64,000 nt of DNA from the NCBI GenBank assembly GCA_964249755.1, contig CAXUDB010000001.1, positions 1,992,133-2,056,132 on the forward strand. Reading direction: 5' to 3'. Shown here piece after piece: positions 33,308 through 42,204 of the stretch. This DNA is from Ilyomonas sp964249755 (GTDB lineage Bacteria; Bacteroidota; Bacteroidia; Chitinophagales; Chitinophagaceae). The stretch's first letter is position 1. Every line of letters begins with the position of its first letter. The position numbers and the translations under genes were made by a program. The notes below the pieces were generated by a model. That model did not search any database, was not told the DNA's origin, and worked only from the letters and a program-made list of their open reading frames with translations.

Positions 33308-35587
33308 CTACTTCGGCAATACTATCACAAACACACTTCCTTCACCTTCCATACTCTCCGCCTTTATCGTTCCGCCATGTTCTTTGGTGATGATATCATA
33401 AGCCAAACTCAATCCCAAACCGGTTCCCTGTCCCGTCGGCTTCGTGGTAAAAAAAGGCTGGAATATCTTATCCATGATGTTTTTCGGAATACCACTGCCA
33501 TTGTCTGAAATTTTTATTTCAATGCTCCCGGCTCCAGATGAGGAATTAACCTTTCGGGTACTAACTGAAACAGTAGGTTTATACTGTTCCCCCTTTAGAC
33601 GGGTAGGGGGCTTACTTACCGCATAGAAAGCATTATTAAACAAGTTTAGCAACACTCGTCCCATATCCTGCGGAACAAGATTTACCTTACCAATACTTTC
33701 ATCAAAATCAGCTATAAAATCTGCGTTGAAAAATTTATCCTTTGCCCGCAAGCCATGATAACTCAATCGTAAATATTCAACACACAGCGCATTCAGATCG
33801 GTCGGTTCTTTTACGCCTTTGCTCTGCCGCGAGTGCAGCAGCATTCCCTTTACTATCGCATCCGCACGTTTGCCGTGGTGGTTTATCTTTTCGTTGTTTT
33901 GAAAAATATCGGTCAGCAGGTCATCATGTTCTTCTGGGGGTAGCGTTAGTTTTTCGGTTCTTATTTCTTCAATCAATTCATTGTTCAGTTCACTAAAGTT
34001 ATTCACGAAGTTCAGCGGGTTTTGTATTTCGTGTGCAATGCCCGCCGTAAGCTCGCCAAGGCTGGCCATCTTCTCGCTTTGTATCAGTTGCGCTTGCGTG
34101 GTTTGCAACTTCAGTAAGGTACTTTCAACCTTGTCTCTTTGCTGTTCTATTTGCCATTTTTGCCGTTCCAGCAACAGGTTGGCTTTCCGCTTTTGCTTGT
34201 TGTTTCTGAATTGAATTAGCGCAATAATCACAACGGCCAAAACAACAAGCGCCAAAGCCGCAATTACAAAAAGTTGTTGGTTTTTTTCCTTTTGGGTCAC
34301 TGCATCTTTTCTTGCCTGCGCCAGCTTTTCAGCCTGTTGTTTTTTGTCAAACTCATAGTTCATCGTCAGCTCGGTCGCTTTCCTCACATTTTCTTTTCCA
34401 CGGATAGAATCAGCTATTTGGGTCGCCATTTTAAACGAGGTAAGCGCCTCTTTATAATGGCTTGTTTTTTCATAGCATTCCGCTAAGTCAGAATAAGATT
34501 TTCCAATCTCGGCATTATACAAATCAGCATCCGTCAGGTAGCGAAAAGCATTCTCAAAAAAGGGAATTGCCTCGCTGTATTCTTTTTGCAGTGTAAAAAT
34601 TTGCCCCATGCTGGAATATGCCTGGTAAATGTTATACGGTTGCTTCGATGAATCTGCAATCTTAATCGCTTGCCGGTTTAGCCGGGTTGCCTCCACAAAT
34701 TGATTCTGAAAGGCAAGTGCTGATGCTGCTCTCGATAGGCTGCTGGCCTCTATGCCGGCATCGCTTATTTGTTTGCCCAATGCGGCAGCTTTCATTCCAG
34801 CGCTGTATTGCTCTGCATACTTGTTTTGATCCGAATACATGGATGATAAATTGGCATAAGCATAGGCTTGTACATTTTTCAGATCTAACTTTTGGGCAAG
34901 ACGAATGGCTTGAAAGAACGAAGGTTCCGCCCTGGCTGTGTCACCCAGTGCAGCATGAGTAATGCCTATATTGAGAGAAATATAAGCTTCATCTTCTTCA
35001 TCATGCCGTTCTTCCGCTACCTGCAGGGCTTTTTGATAATTCTGTAATGCCAGTGGAAAATTAGACTGCTGCTGGTAAGAAATCGCGTCATTTTGAAACA
35101 GGGTACTCAGCATTGATCTATCAGCTGTGTGCGTCGCAATTAGAACCCCTTTTTTGTAAAAATAGTGCGAACTGTCATATTTGTTTTGCATGGCATACAT
35201 AGTACCATAGACATTATACAGATTGGTCAACTTCGCTGAGTCTTTTGCCTTTGCCAGCAACTGGTTCGAAATAGTAAGATTCTCATTGGCTGCGGTATAA
35301 TTACCCGTAAAGCAATAGTTATTAGCCTGATATATCCTGGCAGAGGCTTCACCCTGTTGATAATGGATGCGCCTGGCTTCCTCAATGGTTTTTGCAGCCA
35401 GCGCAATAGACGAATCCAGGTTATCGCTTGTCAGCAGCCTTATTTTTTCTACCATTAGGTTTATCCGTTGGGTATCCGATGTAGCACGGTGGATCAGGCG
35501 GTCCAGGCTGTCTGTCTTACTGTTTTGTGCAAAGCAGAAACAAGTGGAAGAAAGCAATACATAAGTAAACAAAAAGCGTATCATCAA
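33308..35587 (-). CDS. TPR-containing sensor histidine kinase, 759 aa
   Basis: A signal peptide (residues 1-20, FLFTYVLLSSTCFCFA) is followed by about nine TPR-like helical pairs to residue 420 (periplasmic sensor). A membrane helix at about 436-460 (FVIAALALVVLAVVIIALIQ) and a coiled coil lead to the HisKA domain with phosphorylated His in ELTAGIAHEIQNPLNFV. The HATPase part has NLFNNAFYAV, DNGSGIP and GTGLGLSLAYDI. It signals by autophosphorylation, but no response regulator is adjacent, so the output is unknown. This orphan TPR kinase layout is common in the phylum. Confidence 0.9.
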   Translation of the reverse strand: MMIRFLFTYVLLSSTCFCFAQNSKTDSLDRLIHRATSDTQRINLMVEKIRLLTSDNLDSSIALAAKTIEEARRIHYQQGEASARIYQANNYCFTGNYTAANENLTISNQLLAKAKDSAKLTNLYNVYGTMYAMQNKYDSSHYFYKKGVLIATHTADRSMLSTLFQNDAISYQQQSNFPLALQNYQKALQVAEERHDEEDEAYISLNIGITHAALGDTARAEPSFFQAIRLAQKLDLKNVQAYAYANLSSMYSDQNKYAEQYSAGMKAAALGKQISDAGIEASSLSRAASALAFQNQFVEATRLNRQAIKIADSSKQPYNIYQAYSSMGQIFTLQKEYSEAIPFFENAFRYLTDADLYNAEIGKSYSDLAECYEKTSHYKEALTSFKMATQIADSIRGKENVRKATELTMNYEFDKKQQAEKLAQARKDAVTQKEKNQQLFVIAALALVVLAVVIIALIQFRNNKQKRKANLLLERQKWQIEQQRDKVESTLLKLQTTQAQLIQSEKMASLGELTAGIAHEIQNPLNFVNNFSELNNELIEEIRTEKLTLPPEEHDDLLTDIFQNNEKINHHGKRADAIVKGMLLHSRQSKGVKEPTDLNALCVEYLRLSYHGLRAKDKFFNADFIADFDESIGKVNLVPQDMGRVLLNLFNNAFYAVSKPPTRLKGEQYKPTVSVSTRKVNSSSGAGSIEIKISDNGSGIPKNIMDKIFQPFFTTKPTGQGTGLGLSLAYDIITKEHGGTIKAESMEGEGSVFVIVLPK

Positions 35588-35728
35588 CCCGTTTTAAACC
35601 AGTAAAATAAACAATTATAAACGGTTTTAAATTGCCATTTCTCAATAGCATTCGTGTATAGAAAAGAAAGAGTAAAGAATACGGAAACATAACCGGCAAA
35701 CTACAGGAAACCTCACCCCTTAAACGAA

Positions 35729-35783
35729 CACCGGGTAAGAAAACATTTCAAGCATACTACTCAAAACGCCTTCCTACCCGGTG
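35729..35783 (-). terminator. Possible hairpin downstream of the ScyD-like gene
   Basis: CACCGGGTA and TACCCGGTG are perfect 9-bp arms with a 37-nt loop, just after the stop of the minus-strand gene at 35800. The loop is long and the T-run weak. Confidence 0.35.
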
Positions 35784-35799
35784 CTTTCTGCAAAAGTTA

Positions 35800-36864
35800 T
35801 TAATTAGCCAATGTATCCTTATCAGCCGAAGGTTTGTACGTAATCTTCAGCAATTTTCCATCGCCCTGTGTAGTCACATACCAGGTATCAGGGCTCACTT
35901 GTTTAATGCCTACCGGCAAATCCAAACCTTCTACCAGCGGGCTGGGTGTTTTCCCATTCGCCCATACCAGCGCCCCGGTGTTGTGTTCATAACCAAACTC
36001 ACCAAACGTGCCGTATTGCACCACCACATGCCCCAGCTGGCTGCCCCGTGCAATATCCACCAGCGTCGTAAAGCCGCCTTCGTATAGCGACACACCACCA
36101 GATGGTGAAATCCGGAAAACCGATGCATAGCCCGTTGGGAAAGGAAATCCGGTAAGCGTGGTCACCAAAAAATCATTGCCATCGAAAAGAATACCGGTCG
36201 GCACTCCCTGCACCTGCGGCGGGCCTACCTGCGTAGGGTTGTCAAAGCCCGGCACTTCTGCCAGCACTGTAAAGTTGCCGCACGAGAGGCGGTGTATCAC
36301 CGCATTGGCTCCTGCATCTGTAATGTATACATCGCCTTCAGGTCCTTTGGCAAGACCATAAATGTGAGAGTCGTGCGCATTATTTACCCACGGGTAAGAA
36401 AGCACGAATGCTCCCACATCTTCATAGGGTACAGAGGCGCCGTCTAAGGGCGCATCACCGGGAGTAAAATGGCTGATGTCTGCCTTATAAAGGTAGGTAG
36501 CCGATGTAATAAACATCGTGTCTCCAATAATCAGCATATGAGACGTTCCCGATACTTCACCGGATAGTGCATTAAGGTTGGAAGAAAGATGGATGATGGC
36601 ATCATACTGATTACCCTCCGGTGTCACCACCACCACTTTCCCGTCGTTGGCCGCTGTGCCGGGCAAAGCCACGTAAACATTGCCTTTTGCATCGGTTTCT
36701 ACACCTATTACATTGGTTAAACCCGTGGCAACGGTAGTAATGGCAGGGTCAGGTAGATGTTCCAGTATTTTTCTGCACCCGGAATTAAAAAGAAGCAAAC
36801 CAAGAACGAAAAACATTAAAAAAAAGGAACGCAATGTTGTGTTGAGAGGCAGCAAAGTTTTCAT
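35800..36864 (-). CDS. ScyD/ScyE-family beta-propeller lipoprotein, 354 aa
   Basis: The N-terminal signal with lipobox (LLLFNSGCRK) points to an outer-membrane or periplasmic lipoprotein. The body shows repeated NHL-like strands: GVETDAKGNVYVALPG, YGLAKGPEGDVYITDAGANA, PTGILFDGNDFLVTTLTGFP, GIKQVSPDTWYVTTQGDGKL. The last part is typical of ScyD/ScyE-like proteins, first named from scytonemin loci but found widely with unknown roles. No other scytonemin gene is near, so that pathway is not suggested. It lies alone between spacers. Confidence 0.8.
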   Translation of the reverse strand: MKTLLPLNTTLRSFFLMFFVLGLLLFNSGCRKILEHLPDPAITTVATGLTNVIGVETDAKGNVYVALPGTAANDGKVVVVTPEGNQYDAIIHLSSNLNALSGEVSGTSHMLIIGDTMFITSATYLYKADISHFTPGDAPLDGASVPYEDVGAFVLSYPWVNNAHDSHIYGLAKGPEGDVYITDAGANAVIHRLSCGNFTVLAEVPGFDNPTQVGPPQVQGVPTGILFDGNDFLVTTLTGFPFPTGYASVFRISPSGGVSLYEGGFTTLVDIARGSQLGHVVVQYGTFGEFGYEHNTGALVWANGKTPSPLVEGLDLPVGIKQVSPDTWYVTTQGDGKLLKITYKPSADKDTLAN

Positions 36865-37153
36865 GAATGGATGATTGTTTTTTGTGAATAAATAGATAGC
36901 GATAAAATAGTTGAAGAAGTAATCATTGTTTTTGCGATTGCAACAGCCGGGCAGTGCAGGTTTCTGCCATTCTTAGCTATCACAATCGGCTTAGATTGAG
37001 GTCTAAGATTATGAACAAGTGTTGTCGATTGTAAATAAGCAACCATGGCTTTAATCCAAACTCGTCATAGGTTATTCTAAATATAATAAGGCGGCTGCAC
37101 GCTACGGGTATGGCTGCGCCTAAGCGTAACTGCGAAAGCAGCTTGCATCCGCC

Positions 37154-37320
37154 AATTGTAAAACACTGCGAGCACCATTAACACACAAAACCGCGAAAGT
37201 CATCTGCCGGGCACATTCAAATAATCATTCACAAATAGGTACACACTCACTTAGCAGATCAAAAGGAAGATGACGTCCAAAAATATAATTCATCTCTAAA
37301 TTTCCAAAACAAATTTCACT
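37154..37320. repeat. Long dispersed repeat, copy 3 (partial)
   Basis: The region follows copies 1 and 2 through TTGTAAAAC, GTCATCTGCCGGG, AATCATTCACAAA, ACTTAGCAG, AAGATGACG and TTTCCAAAACAAATTT, then departs before the part that carries the tail of the decayed gene in the other copies. Confidence 0.7.
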
Positions 37321-37357
37321 GCCATCTCCGCAATACCACACCCTGTTTTTCTCGTAT

Positions 37358-37546
37358 CCATCTTCAGCTTCCCAATCTCCATCCCCATAATCTCAAAACC
37401 CACCCTCATTTTCAGCCATACCAACTTCGTTTTTTTGCATACCAATCTCAAACTTCACAATTCCAACCCCGTTTTCCCAAAACGAAACTCCATTTTTTCC
37501 CAATCCATCCTCATTTTTACTGATCTCAATCTCATTCTTAAACTTT
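37358..37546. repeat. 21-bp degenerate tandem array, nine units (copy 3)
   Basis: Units of exactly 21 bp mostly begin with CCA and continue with a C/T-rich half and a CATTTT-like core, for example CCACCCTCATTTTCAGCCAT plus A and CCAACTTCGTTTTTTTGCAT plus A. Nine units fill 37358-37546, and two weaker units may follow. On the minus strand one frame reads as seven-residue repeats (ISKNEDG, FWENGVG, IVKFEIG, MQKNEVG, MAENEGG). Confidence 0.7.
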
Positions 37547-37641
37547 TTTAATCCATCTTAAAACATTTTAACCCCAACCAGCCAATATCCACTCATAATT
37601 TTGAGCAGTTAAACAACAATATCAATAAAACCATCCGCATC

Positions 37642-38583
37642 ATGTCCACACTCAACAGCATCCAGTATCGCTCTTATAGCAATGCTCAGCAGTTAGCCCG
37701 CTTCCTGCGCAAATCCAAACGCATTTATGCCACTGTCACACCTTTCCGCAACGAAGTCGAAGCCTTGTTTCACAATCTCGGCGAGATATCTGCACATGCC
37801 ACCATCAAAGCAAAGCGGGGCACAATGCTCACGGCTCAAAAAAGAGAGCTAAAGAAAGAAATTGCACGCGAAGCTGCCGGAATATGCTCCCTCGCAACCG
37901 CTTATGCAATCGAAAAAAACGACGGAACTTTACTCAGCCACGTTAATTGCAGCTATACCGATATTTATACCACCAAAGACATCATTTTGCAGGCCCGCGT
38001 CACCATCATTATAAATGGAATCTCGCCCCATCTGGACAAAGCAGATTTTAAAGAATATGGCATCACCACCACCGGTCTGGCATCCATCTGCGAAAAAGCA
38101 AAACAGTTTATGAGCCGCATCGGCACTGGCAAAAGCCTAAACTGGCAAAGCGATAATGCTTCCCGCAACATCACAGCCACACTCAAAAAGGTGCGGGCTA
38201 ACATCCTCCAGATGAACCGACTTCTGCTTCTCTTTAAAGAGAAACACCCGGGCTTTGTAGAAGGCTTCCAACAAGCCTGCACAGCACAGCAAAAGAACAA
38301 AACTCACAACGCCATCAAAGGCATCGTTAATGATACTAACACCGGTCAGCCCGTTCCAGGTGTTACCATCACCGCCGAAGGCAAAAACAAAACAGCGCTC
38401 ACCAATGCTGCCGGCTTCTATCATCTCAGGGGCATAAAAGCAACCACTCACACACTCACCATCACAGCCGAAGGCTATACACCGCAAACAGTCAGCGTCA
38501 AAGTGGTCCGCGGCAAAACCACCACGCTGAACATAACACTCGAAACAGCACATCTCAACCTGTCAAAAACAGCCGTGGCATAG
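37642..38583 (+). CDS. Helical protein with C-terminal carboxypeptidase-regulatory-like domain, 313 aa
   Basis: Residues 1-230 are helical (NAQQLARFLRKSKRIYAT, KAKRGTMLTAQKRELKKEIA) with no signal peptide. Residues 232-310 are a clear CarboxypepD-reg-like beta-sandwich: AIKGIVNDTNTGQPVPGVTI, NKTALTNAAGFYHLRGIKAT, LTITAEGYTPQTVSVKV. Such domains are normally found on secreted proteins of this phylum, so their presence on a protein without a signal is odd. Same size, order and upstream repeat as the gene at 27313. Function is unknown. Confidence 0.78.
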   Translation: MSTLNSIQYRSYSNAQQLARFLRKSKRIYATVTPFRNEVEALFHNLGEISAHATIKAKRGTMLTAQKRELKKEIAREAAGICSLATAYAIEKNDGTLLSHVNCSYTDIYTTKDIILQARVTIIINGISPHLDKADFKEYGITTTGLASICEKAKQFMSRIGTGKSLNWQSDNASRNITATLKKVRANILQMNRLLLLFKEKHPGFVEGFQQACTAQQKNKTHNAIKGIVNDTNTGQPVPGVTITAEGKNKTALTNAAGFYHLRGIKATTHTLTITAEGYTPQTVSVKVVRGKTTTLNITLETAHLNLSKTAVA

Positions 38584-38902
38584 GGGTTAGTTTAGTAAAA
38601 TGAAGTAAGACATACGTTTCATATTTTAAACGCCGGCGGCATAACCTGTCTGAAAAAATCATTTCTTCCATGTTTTCGAATGCTCCGGAGAAGCAATCCT
38701 TGTATATCTCTGTTTCACACCACAATGTAATTTTTTCGCTTGTCTCCATATCATTTTCAAACAGCTACATTATTTTATCATTTTCAATTGAATCTTTACT
38801 CAACGGCAATCCTTATTTTTCCACTCGTTTTACTTTCTTGAGTGTAAAAGGTTACATTAGAATGGATCGCAATCCTCACGTAAACGAAACCACATTATCA
38901 GG
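38584..38902. other. Gene-free spacer
   Basis: No coding pattern or clear site is seen in these about 320 bases. Confidence 0.45.
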
Positions 38903-40813
38903 ATGAAACCACAACTTTGGCTTCTTGTTTTTCTTTTGTTTTCTTGTCAGGTAGGGTTTGCACAAACAGATGAGATTAGCCAGTTAAAAGCGCAGCTCAG
39001 TTCCTCCGCAGACAGCCTTCACCATACCGATGCACTCAATAAAATTTCCCTTTTATACTTCGAGCGAAACATGGACAGCATGCGCGCGTATGCCATCAAA
39101 GCGCGCGACATCGCCCACCGGTTAAACTACCGGAAGGGAGAAGCAGATGCAGCGAACAACCTCGGCATTTTTGATGAAATCAAAGGCAATGCACAGGAGG
39201 CTTTTCGTTACTACCTCGATGCCTTTAACAGGTATAGCGCCATAGGCGATACACCCAACCAGGTACAAACCACTATGAACATTGCAATCATGTATCATGA
39301 AACAGAAAAACCGGCTAAATCATTAGCCGGGTTCAGGCAGGCATTCGCGCTCGGCAGCGGCATAAAAAGCGATTCCATTATGGCTACTTTGTATGCCAAC
39401 TACGCTAGTTGTTTTTCCGATCAGTTATCAGAAGATTCAATCAGTTATTACATCACAAAAGCAAAGGAAATAGCAACTCGTTATCAGGATAAGACTGCCC
39501 TTCTTTTTATAGATGTATTACAGGCAGAGAACCTGGCAAAGAACCGCAAAACAGAAGAAGCCGTTCACCTGCTGCAAAGCACCTTACAGGCAGCCAGGCA
39601 CGACAGTTTATTTTACACCACCACCGGCATACTCATAGACCTTGGCAACATTGTAAGCGATTCAGCCATCGCAGACGATTATTATCTGCAGGCTCTGGCT
39701 TTGGCGCAGGCAAAAGGGTTTCGGTCTAATGTCCGCTTTGCCTACGAAAAGCTTTACGACTTTTATCAAAGCAGGGACAACGATTCTGCCAGCCTCGTCT
39801 ATAGCGAAAAGCTTCTTGTCTTTTACGATGAGCAAAAAAATATAGATAACAACTCGGGGATAGACTATATAGACTATGCTTTAATGAATAAGTCGTTGTC
39901 TCAGTCATTAATAACCTCTCGTTATCGTCAGCGAATGTTGTGGCTTACCATAACTATCTGCGTTTTGTTTTTTGTTCTCATTGTTATGCTTTGGCGCAAC
40001 AGTAGAAAAATGAAAAAAACAACCGCCATACTAAAAACGCAGTATGCCCAGTCTGAACTTTCTATGGAAGCCCTCGATAGATTAAATAAGAATTATGCAC
40101 GGGTAATAAAAGTAGTGGCACACGATCTCCGCAATCCGCTCAGCTCCATTTCTATGATAAGCGATATGATGGCGCCACACAAAATGACTGCGCACGAAAT
40201 GGAAAAATTCGTAACCATTATCCGAACAACTACCAAAGGCTGTTTTGACCTCATTGAAGAGCTTCTTCAAACCGATATAGATGAAGAACTACACCTCGAA
40301 AAAGCAGAAGTCAGCTTATCCGAATTGCTGCTCCAGTGTGTCAGGTTATTAGGGTTCAAAGCCAGGGAAAAAGGGCAGGAAATCATTCTCACCAATAACC
40401 TTCATATAATGTTTGTAGCCGATGGCGACAAAATAATAAGAGTGATAAGCAACCTGGTCGTCAATGCCATTAAATTTAGCCCGGAAGGACGACCCATACA
40501 CATTAAAACATTTCCTGCAGGCAACAATGTCGTCATCACAGTAACAGATGAAGGCATCGGTATACCCGAAGCCCTGGCAAGCCGCATCTTCGATCCCTTT
40601 ACGTCAGCCAAAAGAAAAGGTACAAAAGGAGAAAATACATTTGGCTTAGGTCTCTACATAAGCAAACAAATTGTAGAAGCCCATGGCGGGTCTATCTGGT
40701 TTAAAAGTTCACCCGAAGGCGGCACCACCTTCTATGTAGAACTGCCCTTACATACAAAATCCGGGCAATCACTTAGCTTCTCCACAACAGAAGAAAAGCA
40801 GAAAGAAGCCTGA
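38903..40813 (+). CDS. TPR-containing sensor histidine kinase, 636 aa
   Basis: A signal peptide (LWLLVFLLFSCQVGFA) precedes TPR-like repeats up to residue 330 (YRKGEADAANNLGIFDEIKG). A membrane helix follows at about 347-365 (MLWLTITICVLFFVLIVMLW). The HisKA domain has KVVAHDLRNPLSSISMIS, and the HATPase domain has NLVVNAIKFSPEG, DEGIGIPEAL and TFGLGLYISKQIVEAHGG. It has no receiver or DNA-binding domain, and no response regulator gene is next to it. It differs from the kinase at 33308 in the HisKA/HATPase subtype. Confidence 0.9.
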   Translation: MKPQLWLLVFLLFSCQVGFAQTDEISQLKAQLSSSADSLHHTDALNKISLLYFERNMDSMRAYAIKARDIAHRLNYRKGEADAANNLGIFDEIKGNAQEAFRYYLDAFNRYSAIGDTPNQVQTTMNIAIMYHETEKPAKSLAGFRQAFALGSGIKSDSIMATLYANYASCFSDQLSEDSISYYITKAKEIATRYQDKTALLFIDVLQAENLAKNRKTEEAVHLLQSTLQAARHDSLFYTTTGILIDLGNIVSDSAIADDYYLQALALAQAKGFRSNVRFAYEKLYDFYQSRDNDSASLVYSEKLLVFYDEQKNIDNNSGIDYIDYALMNKSLSQSLITSRYRQRMLWLTITICVLFFVLIVMLWRNSRKMKKTTAILKTQYAQSELSMEALDRLNKNYARVIKVVAHDLRNPLSSISMISDMMAPHKMTAHEMEKFVTIIRTTTKGCFDLIEELLQTDIDEELHLEKAEVSLSELLLQCVRLLGFKAREKGQEIILTNNLHIMFVADGDKIIRVISNLVVNAIKFSPEGRPIHIKTFPAGNNVVITVTDEGIGIPEALASRIFDPFTSAKRKGTKGENTFGLGLYISKQIVEAHGGSIWFKSSPEGGTTFYVELPLHTKSGQSLSFSTTEEKQKEA

Positions 40814-40881
40814 AAAACAAAAAGATTGAATATTTATACAGCAGCACTTACACGCAACTTCCGAAGTAGCTTTTAAAGATA

Positions 40882-41352
40882 TCATTTCACCAATGCTTCC
40901 TCTCCTGGTGAAGCCTTCAACGCTTTCTCCGCAAGCACCACCGTGGCACCAAAAATTAAGTGCGCCAGAAAGAGTTGTTTGTAAAACTTTGCATAATGGG
41001 TTCGTGGCGGTGCAGGATGCAGCGAAAACAAAGCCTTCCACATAACAATACCCACCAATCCCGATGCTGCCCCGAAAAACATTCCGTTCATAACAGTTGG
41101 CTTCCTGCCGGTTTGTTTACAGGCATACTGATACAAAGAAGTAAACACAACACCAATCGCATAGTGCGTTGCCCATCCCGCCGGCAACGCCATCTGTTTC
41201 GCAGCTGGTGGCAACAATTCCTTTTCCAGAGCCGCCAGCAGCCTTGGCTCACTAAAGTTCTTATTTTCTTTGCCGGATATAACATGGCTAAAAGCCGTCA
41301 TCAGCGTCGTACCGGAGATAGCAGGTATCAATGGCTCGCTTGCCTTCATCAT
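40882..41352 (-). CDS. Hypothetical membrane protein, 156 aa
   Basis: Hydrophobic segments are at about residues 8-25, 63-78 (HYAIGVVFTSLYQYA), 88-107 (GMFFGAASGLVGIVMWKAL) and 127-143. The middle G-A-A-S-G-L-V-G pattern resembles the DUF1440/YagU type of inner-membrane proteins, but the match is weak. It converges with the histidine kinase gene and lies upstream of the small-protein and alcohol dehydrogenase pair on the same strand, with a 330-bp spacer between. Confidence 0.6.
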   Translation of the reverse strand: MMKASEPLIPAISGTTLMTAFSHVISGKENKNFSEPRLLAALEKELLPPAAKQMALPAGWATHYAIGVVFTSLYQYACKQTGRKPTVMNGMFFGAASGLVGIVMWKALFSLHPAPPRTHYAKFYKQLFLAHLIFGATVVLAEKALKASPGEEALVK

Positions 41353-41685
41353 GACTTATAATTAAGATAAAAGGTCAATAATAATACTTGCCAATCTGCC
41401 GCTTGTTAGGCTGTATAAAAACAAGAAATGCAGAAAGAGAAAAGCAACCCGTTGCACCGCTTCATAGCACCCATCTGGAGTGCCAATGCCGCAGCGCATA
41501 ACCGGGTTGCTCTAAAACTATTCTGTTGTAATTCGGTTTGAAGAAAAGAGCATTCGCAATGTCATTCCGCAATTGCCGCCAACAATGGATTAAATATTAT
41601 CACCTTCGAAGGCGGCTTTGTGCGGAATCTGATGATTGCACAAAACAAACCACTTTAAACAAAGACACGATTTAATTTTTCACGC
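41353..41685. other. Gene-free spacer
   Basis: No gene or clear site is seen in this 333-bp stretch. Confidence 0.45.
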
Positions 41686-42195
41686 TTACTTATATTTGAT
41701 TGTAAGCTTCTTCTTCTTTTTCTTCGAAACCAAAGCAGATAGCACAAACAACACCGCCGCTGTGGAAGCTATCTTAATAAGCAATCCTTTCTTGTTATGT
41801 TTCCATTCCGCATTATAGCCTTTTTCAGCCCATATATTCGGAATGTGCCCGTGCGCTAAATCATCAACAATACCTTCCACCATGTTCACCCGGTCTGCCA
41901 GCAATAGGGGCAGCCAGTGGTTCCAGCTTCCTTCGCTGTACCGGAATGCATACCGGCGAATGGCACCACTTAAACCAGATGGCGGCGCAGGAGTTCCAAA
42001 CACTGCTGTAATGTTCGGCCGCTCGTTCGAGTGCAGCACTTCCACTGTCTCCGGTTGCAGTTCCGGTCGGTGATAGTTCAACCTTTCATGGTCGTCTCCC
42101 GTATAATGTTTCATCGGGTAGGTCGGCTCATTCTTATCATCAGCATCTATGCCCCAGCCCGGTATGTTTTTATAATCTTCGTTTCTGTTTTCCAT
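41686..42195 (-). CDS. Hypothetical protein linked to the alcohol dehydrogenase, about 169 aa
   Basis: The chain has an acidic N-terminus (NRNEDYKNIPGWGIDADDKN), a middle part with AIRRYAFRYSEGSWNHWLPL followed by LADRVNMVEGIVDDLAHGHI, and one C-terminal membrane segment (LLIKIASTAAVLFVLSALV) ending in a lysine run. It looks like a tail-anchored protein with its body in the cytoplasm. It begins about 10 bp after the alcohol dehydrogenase stop, so the two are co-transcribed. No named family was recognised. Confidence 0.7.
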   Translation of the reverse strand: MENRNEDYKNIPGWGIDADDKNEPTYPMKHYTGDDHERLNYHRPELQPETVEVLHSNERPNITAVFGTPAPPSGLSGAIRRYAFRYSEGSWNHWLPLLLADRVNMVEGIVDDLAHGHIPNIWAEKGYNAEWKHNKKGLLIKIASTAAVLFVLSALVSKKKKKKLTIKYK

Positions 42196-42204
42196 AATCA
42201 TAAT

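Larger units (their letters stand above)
36865..37641. other. Spacer with repeat copy 3 and the second 21-bp array
   Basis: No gene is seen in the first 290 bases. The rest holds the repeat copy at 37154-37320 and the array at 37358-37546, directly upstream of the gene at 37642. Confidence 0.6.
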
